Shown in pieces: positions 1 through 11,330 of a stretch of DNA of 64,000 nucleotides (position 1 is its first letter; the number at the start of each line of letters is the position of its first letter). The position numbers and the translations under genes were made by a program. The notes below the pieces were generated by a model that did no database searches, was not told the DNA's origin, and saw only the letters and a program-made list of their open reading frames with translations. Where the stretch lies: NCBI RefSeq assembly GCF_039555335.1, contig NC_092635.1, forward strand, positions 70,468,058-70,532,057, read 5' to 3'. Source of the DNA: Amphiura filiformis (Eukaryota > Echinodermata > Ophiuroidea > Amphilepidida > Amphiuridae).

Positions 1-589
1 GTAATAATTGGAACCAACAGCCAATAGCTACATCTTTTAGCTCGAATTTAAGACCTCATTTGTTGACATTGTTTAAAAAATAAAGACACGACGATCCAAA
101 AACCCAAGGAAGATGCTAATTTAAAAGTTGCAGTTTGCCACATTGCATGCCCAATTGATTTGTACACAAAGCGTTTGCGAACAAGATAACTAGCGCTGTG
201 CTTTCATTGATTAGCACGAAAAACTAGCGTCGTTCATTCATTGATTAGAACACAAAGGTGCAACTTTTTATTTCGTATCTTCATCAGGTTTTGGACTACC
301 GTTTCTTTAATTCTCAACCAATTTCAACAAATAAGGTCTTGAATTAGAGCTAAAGAATACAGGCATCGGCTGGTTGTTTTAATTTTGACACATTTGTGTT
401 TATTTAGGATATACAGGGGTGAACATAACTGGTACCTTAATTTTTTTGGCTTACTGTATGTAACAGAATAAATCTAAATATTACCCAATGCTGCTTTAAT
501 CTAGTTTAAGTTTCAAAATAAATATATTTTGACTTTAGTCCATTAAAAAATAAAACAATTTGGTTGGTATGAAGCTTAATACTTTCCAA

Positions 590-699
590 AACACTATATA
601 CTAATCATGTTTCATCACCCCTCCCGATACTCTTGTACAGAGGTTTTCTACAGCGAGTATAGGGAACAGGTGGTGAAACACGATTAGTATATAGTGTCT
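590..699. repeat. Inverted repeat (hairpin element)
   Basis: Arms CACTATATACTAATCATG... (590-619) and ...CACGATTAGTATATAGTG (669-698) are near-perfect complements over about 28 bp around a 50-bp loop. It looks like a short MITE or MITE remnant. Confidence 0.7.
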
Positions 700-1202
700 T
701 AAAAAACGGAATAAACCAAAATATTACAGAATGTTGCATAGTTTAAAAGTTTTAAAATAAATAATAAAATCTTGTTTTGACTTTACTCCGTTTATTTAAA
801 AATTATAAAACATCACTAGTATAAAGTTTGATACTATCCCAGACACTATATTTTTTGCAAACATATTTTTCAAAAGTTTTCTGTCAAAATCAATAAATTT
901 TGGCCAAAAAAACAGCTGATTTTATTAAAACTAAAAAAAAAATCACCCAAAATGCAATATCTGGGTCGGTCGGGCCCGTAAAACAGTTCTTTTTTTGTCG
1001 CCTTATCCGGATTTTTCATTTCTGCTGCCAATGCTTGGTCCCATCTTGGTCAGATAAAAGAGGTTGACTGTATTTAGGAATGAGTACTTATAGGGGAAAG
1101 AAGAAATACGCATCACACACTAGCACATTTAAACATGAATTTACAAATGGAAACATAACATGCTTAGGCAGATATATCAGAGTAAAAACTCCGGACATAC
1201 CT

Positions 1203-1273
1203 GCCTGAGCGGGGACTTGAACCCCAGACCTCTCGCTTGTCTGGCAAGTGCTCTACCACTGAGCTACACAGAC
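1203..1273 (-). tRNA. tRNA-like sequence (anticodon GAC), possible SINE head
   Basis: On the minus strand a cloverleaf can be drawn: acceptor with 6 of 7 pairs, D arm GCTC/GAGC around AGTGGTA, anticodon stem CTTGC/GCGAG around loop CAGACAA (anticodon GAC, valine), and T arm TGGGG/CCCCG around TTCAAGT. Box A (TAGCTCAGTGGTAGAGC) and box B (GGTTCAAGTCC) are intact, and a T5 run follows within about 20 nt. Valine tRNAs with GAC are not usual in animals, so a tRNA-derived SINE or pseudogene is more likely than a working tRNA. Confidence 0.55.
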
Positions 1274-1406
1274 TGTCCCTGATAAACAGGACTCAAGTCT
1301 GGTACTTATGGATATGAGCAGTCAATGGTGAACAGTACAAACAACACATTACACACCAGTGTATCAGATCATTAATGATGCTTACCCGCCAGCCTAATAT
1401 AATCAT

Positions 1407-1636
1407 ACAAACAGAGAAAGAGGCTTACGCATCATACACTGAAACATGGAAACATTCAAACAATACAAACTAGCGCACGAGATCAAATTAATGATGCTAA
1501 ATCGTTATTCTTAAAATATCAATTTACAGGGGAAAGAATAACGATTAAGCATCATTAATTTGATCTCGTGCGCTAGTTTGTAATGTTTCCATGTTCCAGT
1601 TGTATGATGCGTAAGCCTCTTTCTCTGTTTGAATGA
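1407..1636. repeat. Long near-perfect hairpin (foldback element)
   Basis: Arms of about 105 bp: CAAACAGAGAAAGAGGCTTA at left and its complement near 1612-1632 at right, continuing inward through CTAGCGCACGAGATCAAATT. The centre is near 1520. A transcript would form a long double-stranded stem. Confidence 0.8.
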
Positions 1637-2324
1637 TCATTGAGTACTTACTTTGTTTCCTTCTACTTCCTGTAATTTGTTTCCTTTCTGTTTTTCCTGA
1701 TGTATTTGACCATCTTTCCTCCCTACAGCAAGCAAATAATCAAACAATAAGTATTTATTTATTTCAATACTCATATTTTTCCCTTCCCTTTTATATATTG
1801 CTGTTTGTTTATCTTTTGACTAGAATGGCTGACCATAGATTTGCTTTTTCCCTTTTTGACCTGGTTGGCCTTTTATACTTGCACATGTCTGTTTTTCTCA
1901 CCTAATTTATCTTTCCCTTGTATGTTTTTTATTATCATTCTAATTTCTTTTCATTCTATGCTTGTTACTTTCTTTTGCTGTCTTTCTCATTTAATCTCTT
2001 GCAGTGCTAGTTACTAGTGCTACTTGTTTTTACCTTGTAAAGGGATGTTTTTATGCCCCCGAAACGTCGGTTGTTTTGTCTTTTTTACCCTAAATTTTGG
2101 ATATTGTTGTAGCAATGCTTATCTTAAGGGTGGTCTTAACCCTGGAAAAAAAACTTTTGGGCCTCATAACTGCTAAACTGTTGGTCTAAAGTATATATAA
2201 GTATACATATTTAGAATGGCAAGTAAGTATACATATTTAGAATGGCAAAGACTTGATAAATTCATCTGGATGTCAAATTTGGATGTCAATTTTTTCGTTC
2301 AACTTAACAAAAAAATTCTTGGGC

Positions 2325-2575
2325 CAAAATTTTTTTAATTTTTTAAAACTAGATAAAATATCTAGAAAACAATTTTGACCAACTTCACCAAAAATATTAG
2401 AAATTTGGGCGAAAATCAGGCTCTTTTATGATTTTTTTGAAAATTTTTCATTTTTTGACCATTTTTGGTGCAAATTTCTCAAAGTTGGTCAAAATTCAAA
2501 AGAATAAAAACACGTTTCCTAGATATTTTTATCTAGTTTTTAAAAATTAGTAAAAAAAAATTTTGGCCAAAAAAA
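2325..2575. repeat. Palindromic AT-rich MITE
   Basis: TTGGCCAAAATTTTTTTAAT near 2330 and its complement near 2575, with inner AACTAGATAAAATATCTAG matching CTAGATATTTTTATCTAG. The whole 250 bp is a loose palindrome. Confidence 0.65.
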
Positions 2576-3004
2576 ACCCCGTAAAAGGTGTCTCTTCTTG
2601 AGCGAAGTTCAGGCAAGACAAAGACAGCAAATTCATGAAGTGTAAAACCATTTATCAATGGAAGTAGCCAAACCAAATAACTGTAGACACCAGAGAGGGA
2701 AAATGGCTGATTAAAAATCACCTAGAATTTTTTACTCCACTTACATAGAAAGGGTGAGGTAGCATGTCCCTTAAGTATTGTCAGTAATATGGTGGCTTCA
2801 GGTGGGAAATCATTGTTCATAAAGAAACATGTCTGCATTCAATTCCGTTGTGAACTTAGGATCACACACCCCAAACTTTTCATAATACAACATTGAAATT
2901 TACTAAATTTTCTGCACAAAATACATGGGAACGAACAGCCAATGATTTCTGACCTGAAGTCACCATATTACCCACAGTACAACCCCATCCCTCTGTTTAC
3001 ATAC

Positions 3005-3979
3005 CTGTTTTAGTATTCTCATCATCTTCCTCTTCTTCATCGCTCTCCTCTTCCTCCTCCTCCTCATCTTCAGAGTTGTAAGTATCATCAGTGTCACTTT
3101 CCTCTTCAAATTCTGGTTCCTCATCTTCTTTTCTCCTTCTCTTTCGGTCATCTTCATCGTCCGTCGAGTCGCTCTCACTCTCCGTTTTGGTCTTTTTCAA
3201 TAATTTCTTATCAGGCACGTAATCTTCATCATAGTCATCTCCATCATTATCTTTGTTGACACTAATAGCTGCTGGGTTAACTTCAACAATTTCCACATCA
3301 TTTTTATCTTTGCTCTTCTTTTGTTTTGTCTTCTTTTTTGCATGACCACTATCAGGCACATAATCATCATCATCATCATCTTCCTCCTCCTCATCATCAT
3401 CCATCTCCTCATCTGCAATTGTTACGATCTGTTCAGTCTTCTTATTTTTCTTTGATGCATTGTCCTTATTATCTTCTTTTGTCTTATTATTATTCTCTTT
3501 GCCAGGTACATAATCTTCATCCTCATCGTCATCATCCTCATCTTCTTCATCATCTTCCTCCTCCTCATCATCATCCATCTCCTCATCGACAATTGTTACA
3601 AATATTTGTTCATTCTTCTTATCTTTCTTTGATGATGCATTGTCCTTATTATCTTCTTTTGTCTTTTTATTGTTCTTTTTGCCAGGTACATAATCTCCAT
3701 CCTCCTCCTCTTCATCATCATCCTCCTCATCTACATTTGTTATCATCTTTTCATCTCCTTTGTCTTTTTTCGAAGGAGTCTTGCCATCTTTGGCTTCATT
3801 TTTCTTGTTATTTTTCCCAGGCACATAATCTTCATCCTCCTCGTCTTCATCGTCGTCGTCAAGGTCCTCCAAGTTAGCTACCATTAGAGCAGCATTGGTG
3901 CTGTCTATCAGTCCTTTGTTAACCTTATCAGGTTTGCCGTTTTCATCTTCTTCATCAGAATCTTCCTCCAGATCAAGAC
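3005..3979 (-). CDS. Exon 12: repetitive acidic/lysine exon (D-Y-V-P repeats)
   Basis: A 975-nt exon (325 codons), phase 1 in and out (acceptor ATAACAG, donor ACAG|GTATGT). It begins G-L-D-L-E-E-D-S-D-E-E-D. It then has five modules, each an Asp/Glu run ending D-Y-V-P-(G/D), followed by a Lys/Asn-rich spacer (K-K-N-N-K-K-T-K and similar), and closes with a further Ser/Asp/Glu stretch. Three of the spacers are near-identical at DNA level (3412-3520, 3589-3700, 3730-3840), showing recent internal duplication. Acidic tracts of this kind bind histones in nucleoplasmins and nuclear FKBPs. The phase-1 exit at the left predicts more coding sequence outside the window; an FKBP peptidyl-prolyl isomerase domain is the expectation, not an observation. 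Confidence 0.78.
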
Positions 3980-4542
3980 CTGTTATAATGATTGGAGTCG
4001 GTCATTAGTCCGAAAAGGGTTCAAAAGTTAGGGTTTCGGGCACCTCATGGTTAGGGTTAGTGTTTAGGTTTGGGTGAGTTTAAGATTTAGAGCTAATGTT
4101 ATAGGGTAAGGTAGGGATTATGTTTGGGGTTCATGTAAGGATTATGGTTAAAAATTACCCTTATTGAATTTTCAGACTGGCAACCCATCATCATACTTAG
4201 CGTGAATGAACATATTTGTAAAATTACAAATCTAAATATGAACAGTTACAATTTCAATGCCACTAATAGTGCCGGTACTGTTTTTGCACACACAATTTCA
4301 GATTCCTTGTTTCTTGGCAGGCACAAGTCATTAAAAAGCTAGTAAATAAAATTCCACTGAACCCATTGTCCAAAAAATTCCGGAATTCATTTCTTGTATC
4401 TTTTCCTTTGCTTTGTATACACAGGAAGTTAGTAAAAAGCCTTAAAAAATTCTAAAGTCATATAAAATTGAAATATTTGAGACCTTGGATCAATAAATTT
4501 GAACACCAACAATCTAATGCAGTAGAGTTATACATAAAGGCC

Positions 4543-4815
4543 ACTACAGACTCCAGGTATTTGATGTAGAATATTTGATGTATATAACACATCTACATTA
4601 TTTAATCTATTTCCAGTACTGTTTAAATACGAATGTTTGATGACGTAAACTCGATAATATGTTACATAAAATATCTGGTAGAAATATATTATCGATTTCA
4701 AGTCATCAAACTTTCATTAGAACTAAAACATTACTGGAAATAGAATGGGAATAGATTACATAACATAGGTATGTTACATCTAATATTCTACATCCACTAA
4801 AAAGTCTGTAGGGTT
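4543..4815. repeat. Palindromic MITE, family P1 copy 1
   Basis: Arms CTACAGACTCC (left) and its counterpart AGTCTGTAGGG (right), with inner arms CGAATGTTTGATGACG and CATCAAACTTTC and core ATCGATAATAT. The same element occurs at 46588-46872 with the core motif TTTGATGACGTAAAATCGAT. Confidence 0.75.
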
Positions 4816-4923
4816 CTTAAAGCATAGCATATATATTCACTTCTACAGTGATTCTTGGTAGACCAATATCCACTGGTATCTCGCTACAATACACTACTCA
4901 AAAATTAAAGGATCAGCCATTGA

Positions 4924-5325
4924 CAGTGGCGTAGCCAGTGCGGGGGCCGGTGCCCCCAACTAATCATGGCCGTTGGTAAACGTAGGGCTTTGGTGGAAAA
5001 AAAATGGGGTCAAGTTTGTGAACTGCATATGCCGGGTGAAGAAATAAATAGTACATGTAGCCCAAATACTTCAAATCATGGATGTGACACTTCTGCTTTA
5101 ACATTGTCACATTGAATGATATTGATATATAAACGTAAAAGCTTGTTGAATTTGCTTTTGAAAGTTTTGTTCTTACCCCCCTCCAACTTTTAGATTCCTG
5201 ACCACACTGGGGCAAAAAAAAATTGTGTGAACAATGCACAACTTGCATCGGCAGAAAATATTTCTGACAGTACATTTACAAGTTGTGCCCCCCCCCCCGG
5301 TTCCGAAAACCTGGCTATGCCACTG
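4924..5325. mobile_element. hAT-type MITE with 8-bp target duplication
   Basis: Terminal inverted repeats CAGTGGCGTAGCCAG (4924-4938) and CTGGCTATGCCACTG (5311-5325), flanked by direct repeats GCCATTGA at 4916-4923 and 5326-5333. CAGTGGC termini with an 8-bp duplication are typical of hAT-derived MITEs. The interior is non-coding with C-rich runs. Confidence 0.88.
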
Positions 5326-5350
5326 GCCATTGACAATCCTGATCTGCATT

Positions 5351-5586
5351 GGGCTATTCCATTTAAAAGTCCACACTCTTCGACAGAGGGAGTAAAAATT
5401 TTGAAAATTTTGATTTGAAATACTCACTCCAGTCGTGGAAGATATAGGAAAAAACATAATACAGAAGGAGTATGGGTTTCAAAATGATTTGCTGTGACCA
5501 ATCACATTTAAAAAACATACTCCCTCTGCAGAAGATATTTCCAAAATCTTTCACAGGGGTAGTGTGGATTTTAAATGGAATAGCCC
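5351..5586. mobile_element. MITE with TIR GGGCTATTCCATTTAAAA
   Basis: GGGCTATTCCATTTAAAA at 5351 and TTTTAAATGGAATAGCCC ending 5586, with matching subterminal blocks (CCACACT/AGTGTGG, CAGAGGGAGTA/TACTCCCTCTG). It lies 15 bp from the hAT MITE, in the intron between exons 11 and 12. Confidence 0.85.
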
Positions 5587-5803
5587 ATTCTCTCTTTTCT
5601 GTGCTCATTATAGTGCTGACTTAAGTGTTTTTCAGTGTCATTTCACTTTAGTATACAGTAATGCTAGAGTTCTGTTGCCCTAAAACATTACTGAATGAAA
5701 GTACACTCATCTGATTTACAATGTTAATGCTTTTGCAAATGCTAATAAATAATTTTTATCTATTTTTTTTTTAGTAATGTTACTGAAATGTCACTATATT
5801 CAC

Positions 5804-5947
5804 CATGTTTAGTTGCCATGGCAATTGCCATAGTTTTTCTAGCTTTCTTTGCACTTTGGCGAGTTGGAGGCTGATTCCACATGACCCACTCTGCGTCTCC
5901 ACTTCCTTGTCGTTTCCTCTTGGAAGGGCTTCCATCTTGTGCAGTGG
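5804..5947 (-). CDS. Exon 11: basic linker exon
   Basis: A 144-nt exon, phase 1 in and out. The acceptor is TTCATGCAG after a T-rich tract and the donor is ACATG|GTGAAT. It encodes A-T-A-Q-D-G-S-P-S-K-R-K-R-Q-G-S-G, then W-V-M-W-N-Q-P-P-T-R-Q-S-A-K-K-A-R-K-T-M-A. The donor is moderate; if it is not used, the frame runs on to a TAG at 5760 after a lysine run, giving a short alternative C-terminus. Splicing to exon 12 restores K-H-G-L-D-L-E-E-D. K-R-K-R is a candidate nuclear localisation signal. No folded domain is recognised. Confidence 0.72.
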
Positions 5948-6267
5948 CTGCATGAAAAAAGAAATCTTGATTGGTACCCAAATTGCTTAAATTGTCATTA
6001 TTTAAAACCATCATACTCTACCCAAATGCTAAGAACACTGGTTAAAATCATCAGATGGACATGCATGTAATTTTGAGCAGTTAATAATTGATATATTGAG
6101 AAAAATGTATTTGTCATAAATAATGACAGTTTTGGTAAAAAAGAAAAGTTGGTGCAGGCGGGAAACAGGAACTAAGGAATCTACTTTTATTGACTGTTTA
6201 AAACAACTTATTTCTTGAATCAATTCGGTTCAGTCAGTTGATCACTTGACCACACTTTATCCAGTAT

Positions 6268-6577
6268 TAAAGGAGTATTCTGTTATCTTAGCATCCTCTT
6301 TTATGACATTTTTCAGCAGATATCCACAAAAAAAGCTGATTTCCAAAATTTCAGTGGATTCCAATTTTGTATTATTTTGTGAATTATGCATGATTGTGTG
6401 TATTGCACTGCTCCACAGGCTACTGTGGTATAATTTTGTTCTGGTATACCATAATGTAATTAAATTTTACACTATTTTTGCTAAATGAATTAATCAGCAA
6501 GAAATTTTGTACATAAACATTATGTAGCAAGAACTTTTGTGTGGTATAAAAACACAAAATGCCCCTTTAAATAAATT
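6268..6577. repeat. Dispersed element family P2, copy 1
   Basis: Begins AAAGGAGTATTCTG and ends AATGCCCCTTTA. The body carries TAGCATCCTCTTTT, GCATGATTGTGTG and GTACATAAACATTATGTAGC. Related copies lie at 16426-16752 (inverted) and 56604-56905. Confidence 0.75.
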
Positions 6578-7000
6578 ATCTACAGAAAGGTATTTGCCAA
6601 TGTGGTAGAATCAAAGAGTACTGACTCCATCAAGTTTGTATGTTGCCAGTCATAGTAGCCACTTTAATGTGATTTACATAAAGAATAGATTCCCATTAAA
6701 ATGTTAGTTTTCACTGATCACATTGTCCCCTTTAAATTTTGAGCCAAACAAATGAGGTAAAACAAAGAAAATAGCTATTTCATTCTCTACTATGCGTGTA
6801 TTAGCTCGCCAATCGTACATGTCAGCTCGCCGATCATACATGTATCATTATTGAGCAGAGCTCCACGCAGCTGGGATGTATAAATAAGACTTAAGATGAA
6901 TAGCGATATGCACACAAGTTATACATCACTGATTCAATGGCATGACAATCAATCAATCTCAATGGATTTTATCATGAATTTTGACATAATATCAAGTCAT

Positions 7001-7360
7001 TTAAGGTGGTACTACATAACTACACCCCTTGATAAATTTGTGACTAATTTTGCATTTTTCTCAAAAATAACTACACACTGGTAACAAAAGTTATGTATAT
7101 TATAGGGCAAGGAATCCAATTACTTCACTGAAATTTCAGTGATTCAAGACAAGTGGTTCATTATGTTAAGAAATGAGGTACATTCTAGTGGTACCTCTTT
7201 TCTTATCATAAATAATGTACCGCTTGTCTTGAGCCACTGAAATTCCAGTAGTAACTAGATTCCTTGCCCACATAGTTTTTGTTCCCAGTGTGTTATTATT
7301 TTTTGAGAAAAATGCAAAAATAGTCACAAATTTATCAAGGGGTGTAGTACCAAATGTTAA
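7001..7360. mobile_element. TTAA-flanked MITE, family T1
   Basis: Bounded by TTAA at 7001-7004 and 7357-7360. Left arm GGTGGTACTAC...GATAAATTTGTGACTAATTT; right arm complementary (AGTCACAAATTTATCAAGGG...GTAGTACC). It is the same family as the outer part of 52612-55001 and the solo end at 36763. TTAA targets are the mark of piggyBac-like elements. Confidence 0.75.
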
Positions 7361-7398
7361 TATGACCATAGGTTTTATCTTGAGCGATTTAATCATAC

Positions 7399-7449
7399 CT
7401 TCTTGAGCAGCTTTCTTAAGTTTCTTCTTTTTACCTGGTCTCTTCTTGC
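7399..7449 (-). CDS. Exon 10: 17-codon basic microexon
   Basis: A 51-nt exon, phase 1 in and out (acceptor ATTACAG, donor GAAG|GTATGA). It encodes G-K-K-R-P-G-K-K-K-K-L-K-K-A-A-Q-E, a dense lysine cluster that can act as a nuclear or nucleolar localisation signal. Acidic exons flank it, giving the acid/base alternation known for nuclear FKBP linkers. It sits at the edge of a TTAA-flanked MITE (7001-7360). Confidence 0.75.
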
Positions 7450-7689
7450 CTGTAATAAAACATCAATAAATGGTAGTGTTTGATTTAGTTTCCATTTTGA
7501 TTGTTGTAATTTGTAATTCCATTCAATGTGCTTGGCAGCTATGCAAGAGTGGATACAAAATCTACCATTGTGCGTGTTTAATGGTAGATTTTGTATCCAC
7601 TCTTGCATTTAGAGTCTTTGATATTGATCAATAACATTGAACGTGTATGGGTCGCAGAAGACATAATCAATCCTTTTGTGTCTCCTTTC

Positions 7690-7950
7690 CAATGGTGAAA
7701 ATAAGAGAGCAAGATTTGGAAGAACCAGGGGCCATTTCCAATTACCAAGAGGCCAATAAAAATAACGATGTGCTGGATGAGTTAAATAAGCACTATTTGC
7801 TTGTAATTTGATATTTTTGGTTCACTATACAGGGGGCCAGTTTTGTGAGGAATGTGTCCCCTGGTCAGCTCAAATTGAGATGGAACCAGGGGCCATTTCA
7901 GAGTTTCTGGGGGCCAAACGGCTCCCGTCTCCCACTTAATTTCATCCCTG
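7690..7950. repeat. Dispersed repeat, family G1 copy 1
   Basis: Contains CAGGGGCCATTTCCAATTAC, TGCTGGATGAGTTAA, CAGGGGGCCAGTTTTGTGAG and CCCACTTAATTTCA. An inverted copy lies at 35943-36225, directly beside exon 2. Both carry alternating CCAGGGGCC blocks. Confidence 0.7.
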
Positions 7951-8910
7951 CTCCTTTCATAAATCATGTCCAATTGGGGACATATGTGTGTCAATTGGGG
8001 ACATTTGTGCAGTAACTGGGGAGTGCACGAAGACGTACAAAACTTGTCTAAACCCTACAATCATGGATACATGTCCTACACCCAGACATGCCAACTTTGA
8101 AATCCAGATTTCCGTACTCAGAAGAACAAAAATCCGTATTTTGCACCCTAAAACCGTATTTTTTAAATATGTAGGCCTACCTTTTGCATACCTGCCAACC
8201 CCAGAAACCCCAAAAGTAGAACACATAATTGCGAGGGAGCACTTGTGCGACCGAGCATGTAACAGCAGGGGTCCAGGGGACAGCAGGGGTCCACCTTACG
8301 AATTTGCAATCAAATTTGGCAATACTAAATAACCATTCCATCAAAGTAATAAATCAATACAGAAAGATGCTTCCTTTACGAGTTATCACTCATTGAAAGT
8401 GCTACTTTACTATACTTTACATGGAAAGCGCCATCTTAAAGTCGTCATATTTCCTTAATTACATGACCGATCACGCTGATTGTTGGATATGTGATGCACA
8501 GTTAAAAATTAATTATTAAAAGATTTGGTGACCTCAGTCGACCTTTGACCTTGTATGTGACCTTTGACCTCACGAAATTGGATAAAGTATGTAGACCTAA
8601 CAAATTGATATATTTCTGGAAACATTGGGTTTTGTTACTTCTAATGTTGTTAGAAGCATGCTTTGTTAAAACTTCCAAGTTCAGGAAATCATTGATCATC
8701 ATCATCATCACCATCTGAATTATAATCATCATCATTATAGTATCAGTCAGTAGGCCTAACATCCGGTTTTGTTCATGTTTTGAAATATTTAAAATACTAT
8801 GTGCCACTGAGTGCACCATTGAGAAAACAAAGTCGTAAAGCATCTTGCAGGCTTATTCTTTTGCAGACCTAAATAGCCTAACTATATCCAGCATGTGTAG
8901 CAGTTAGATG
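7951..8910. other. Gene-free intron stretch
   Basis: Sequence between exons 9 and 10 with short G-rich repeats (AATTGGGGACAT twice at 7974-8002) and a few TGACCTTTGACC-type pairs (8534-8570). No exon or RNA gene is supported. Confidence 0.5.
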
Positions 8911-8913
8911 AAT

Positions 8914-9470
8914 GCTTGAAAAAATATTAATGTGCATGAATAATCCGCAAGTCAGGAGAAAATTATTTCGGAAACCATCTTGTAGGCCTATAAATATTTC
9001 TTTAATGTGCATGCATGGTGCGAAAGTCGGAAGTAAAAGGAGGTCGGAAACCTTCTTGTATACTTACATTTTGTATTCTTTTGCACCAATAGAGCTAAAT
9101 AGTTAACTAAATACCTTCAGAAGACATAGCATTAGGTGGTTAATAAAAAATATTAATGTGCATGAAAAATCTGCAAGTCAGAAGAAAATTCTTTCGGAAA
9201 CCATCTTGTAGGCCTATTAAATATTTCTTTAATGTGCATGCATGGTGCGAAAGTCGGAAGTAAAAGGAGGTCGGAAACCTTCTTGTATGCTTATTCTTTT
9301 GCACAATAGAGCTAAACAGTTAACTAAATACCTTCAGAAGACAAAGCATTGGTGGTTAATAAAAAATATTAATGTGCATGAAAAATCTGCAAGTCAGAAG
9401 AAAATTATTTCGGAAAGCATCTTGTAGGCCTATTAAATAATAAGTTTTTAATGTGCATGCATCATCGAAA
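8914..9470. repeat. Tandem repeat, about 215-230 bp unit, 2.5 copies
   Basis: Units start at about 8914, 9143 and 9358 with AAAATATTAATGTGCATGAA, followed by GCAAGTCAG.AGAAAATT.TTTCGGAAA, CTTGTAGGCCTAT and GTGCGAAAGTCGGAAG. The third unit is partial. It lies in the intron between exons 9 and 10. Confidence 0.8.
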
Positions 9471-9996
9471 GTCGAGAGAAAAACGATGTAGGCATCCACT
9501 TTAACAGACCAAGAAAGTAGTCAAATGATACCAGTAATTCAGTCGGTAGTCTAATCTTGCTGCTGTTTATCTTTTTAAGACACAACATTTTATTATTTTG
9601 GTCAAAATTCTGGAATTCCGTATTTTTTAGGGGGTGACCGTACTACCGTATTTTTCACGTTTTACCGTACAAAATACGGTGAAACCGTACTAGTTGGCAT
9701 GTCTGTACACCCCCTGACAACCAGTCATTTTTGGCACTTTTAGCCATAGGAGTGCAGGGGGGGAAATCTCTACAACTGGGAGTGTCCCCGGTCATCAGAT
9801 GTCCCCGTTTGGTGGCTTTAGACCAGAAAATGTCCTCATTTGTCGGTGTTTACAAGCCCATTTAAATTGACAGGGCTACTTTAGAAACAATAGTACCGGA
9901 AAGATAGTAACAGACTGGTTGACGGAGTCACAACAGGCGTGACTAGCTTACTATCCTATGAAAGGAAATATGTTTTCCCCAAGTTACATTTCTTAC

Positions 9997-10092
9997 CTGT
10001 GTTAGGTGACCAGTCCTCTTCCTCTTCTTCACTCTCCTCTTCTAACTCCTCATTGGCTAACTGTTGTAACGACATATCAGCCTCATCTTCAT
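9997..10092 (-). CDS. Exon 9: acidic exon of FKBP-type route
   Basis: A 96-nt exon, phase 1 in and out (acceptor TATTATAG, donor ACAG|GTAAGA). It encodes D-E-D-E-A-D-M-S-L-Q-Q-L-A-N-E-E-L, an acidic run, and D-W-S-P-N-T. It can be spliced from exon 4 (S-S-E-D-E-D-E-A) or exon 5 without breaking the frame. In nuclear FKBPs of the FKBP39/46 type the NPL domain is followed by just such an acidic segment. It lies about 9.4 kb beyond the last BEN exon, so its use requires skipping the whole BEN cassette. Membership of this gene is inferred from phase, strand and composition. Confidence 0.75.
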
Positions 10093-11330
10093 CTATAATA
10101 GAGTATGTAAAGTATACCATTGTATCTGTATGTAATGATGGGTGTTTTGCTAGTGCAATAGTCAAGTGAACGCTCACTCTATAAGTTTAAATTTTTCAGC
10201 CAACTTGTCAAGTGTTTTTACGACTTTCCCAGAATGTTTTGGTATGTTTCAAATGTTTGGCTACAGTGAGGCGAAATTGGACTATATTCCGGAAAAATTT
10301 AGACAATTTGACCCATCTGTATACTAAAATTGGCATAGAAAAAGGGTCATTGATATACCAAAAGGCAGACAATGCAACCCATGTTTGAGGCACATTCCTG
10401 TATGGTCATTTGTACTGAGTATCACCCTTGGGCATGCTCATGAAGTGACCACATCAGATCGACCAGTGCACATTCTCGCACTAAGAGAATAACAGTACAG
10501 GGTCAGACACAGAGGAGTGGCACCCCCACAAAATAATTTGGGAAATTGGTCATGGTCAACAGATTGATCTGTTTCAACCTGTTGCCTAGATAGGAAATTA
10601 TCCAAGATATGGTAAACCATTCTTAATTTGGAGACCGTTTTAAGGAAAATTGTAGAATTTTTACACTGTTGATCTTGGTTGAGCCCAGGGGTTGAGCCCA
10701 AAATATGACATATATATGATAGGTCAAACTATGCTATTCTGAATCTTTATGATCTGAGGAATACACCAAAATAGAATGAGAAATGAGCAAAATGAGAACT
10801 TCACAATTTTCTCTTAATTACAAAATTACATGCAAGAGATTCAAACTCATAACCCTCGAATAAGATCCTTTTTATCTTGAATATGGTTCAACCATTTCTA
10901 GAGCTCTTTTGGCTAATCTCTTAGCTTCATAAAATCATGAACAGGTCTTTTTGGCACATTATTTGTCGAGTTGGGAAAGGAGTGTCAAATGTGACAGCGC
11001 AAGGGTTTATAATAATATGCCACAGCAGCAGTAATTATTTTGGGGGGGGGGGGTGGAATTTGGGGGAGGAAAACAAAATCTTGGGGGCTGTCAACTTGGG
11101 GGTGCTAAAATAATGGTAATTTTTGCCTATAATAGTGTGATATTTAATTTTTCTGGGGAACTGGGGAAAACCCATTAGCTCATTTTTAGCTGTTATGTCC
11201 CAGTTTTGGTAATTCTCTGTTAATGCTGTAATTAAATTAAATGACCCATGTTTTACATGCACAATCTGTTTTTATGAAATAGTGTTTGGGTTTTTTTTAC
11301 ATTAAATTGGTAACTATTTCGTGTGCAGTA
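10093..11330. other. Gene-free intron stretch
   Basis: Upstream side of exon 9. No exon, RNA gene or clear repeat pair was identified apart from a G-run at 11041-11052. Confidence 0.45.

Larger units (their letters stand above)
1..2999. other. Intronic/left-edge sequence, no exon seen
   Basis: Expected intron of the main minus-strand gene after exon 12. Apart from the hairpins and tRNA-like unit listed separately, the stretch is AT-rich; I see no convincing exon. The T-rich ORF at 1633-1905 has no recognisable protein. Confidence 0.5.

Noticed and set aside
3326..3877. His/Pro/Leu-rich plus-strand ORF
   Set aside because: Shadow of the Asp/Glu-coding exon 12 on the opposite strand.
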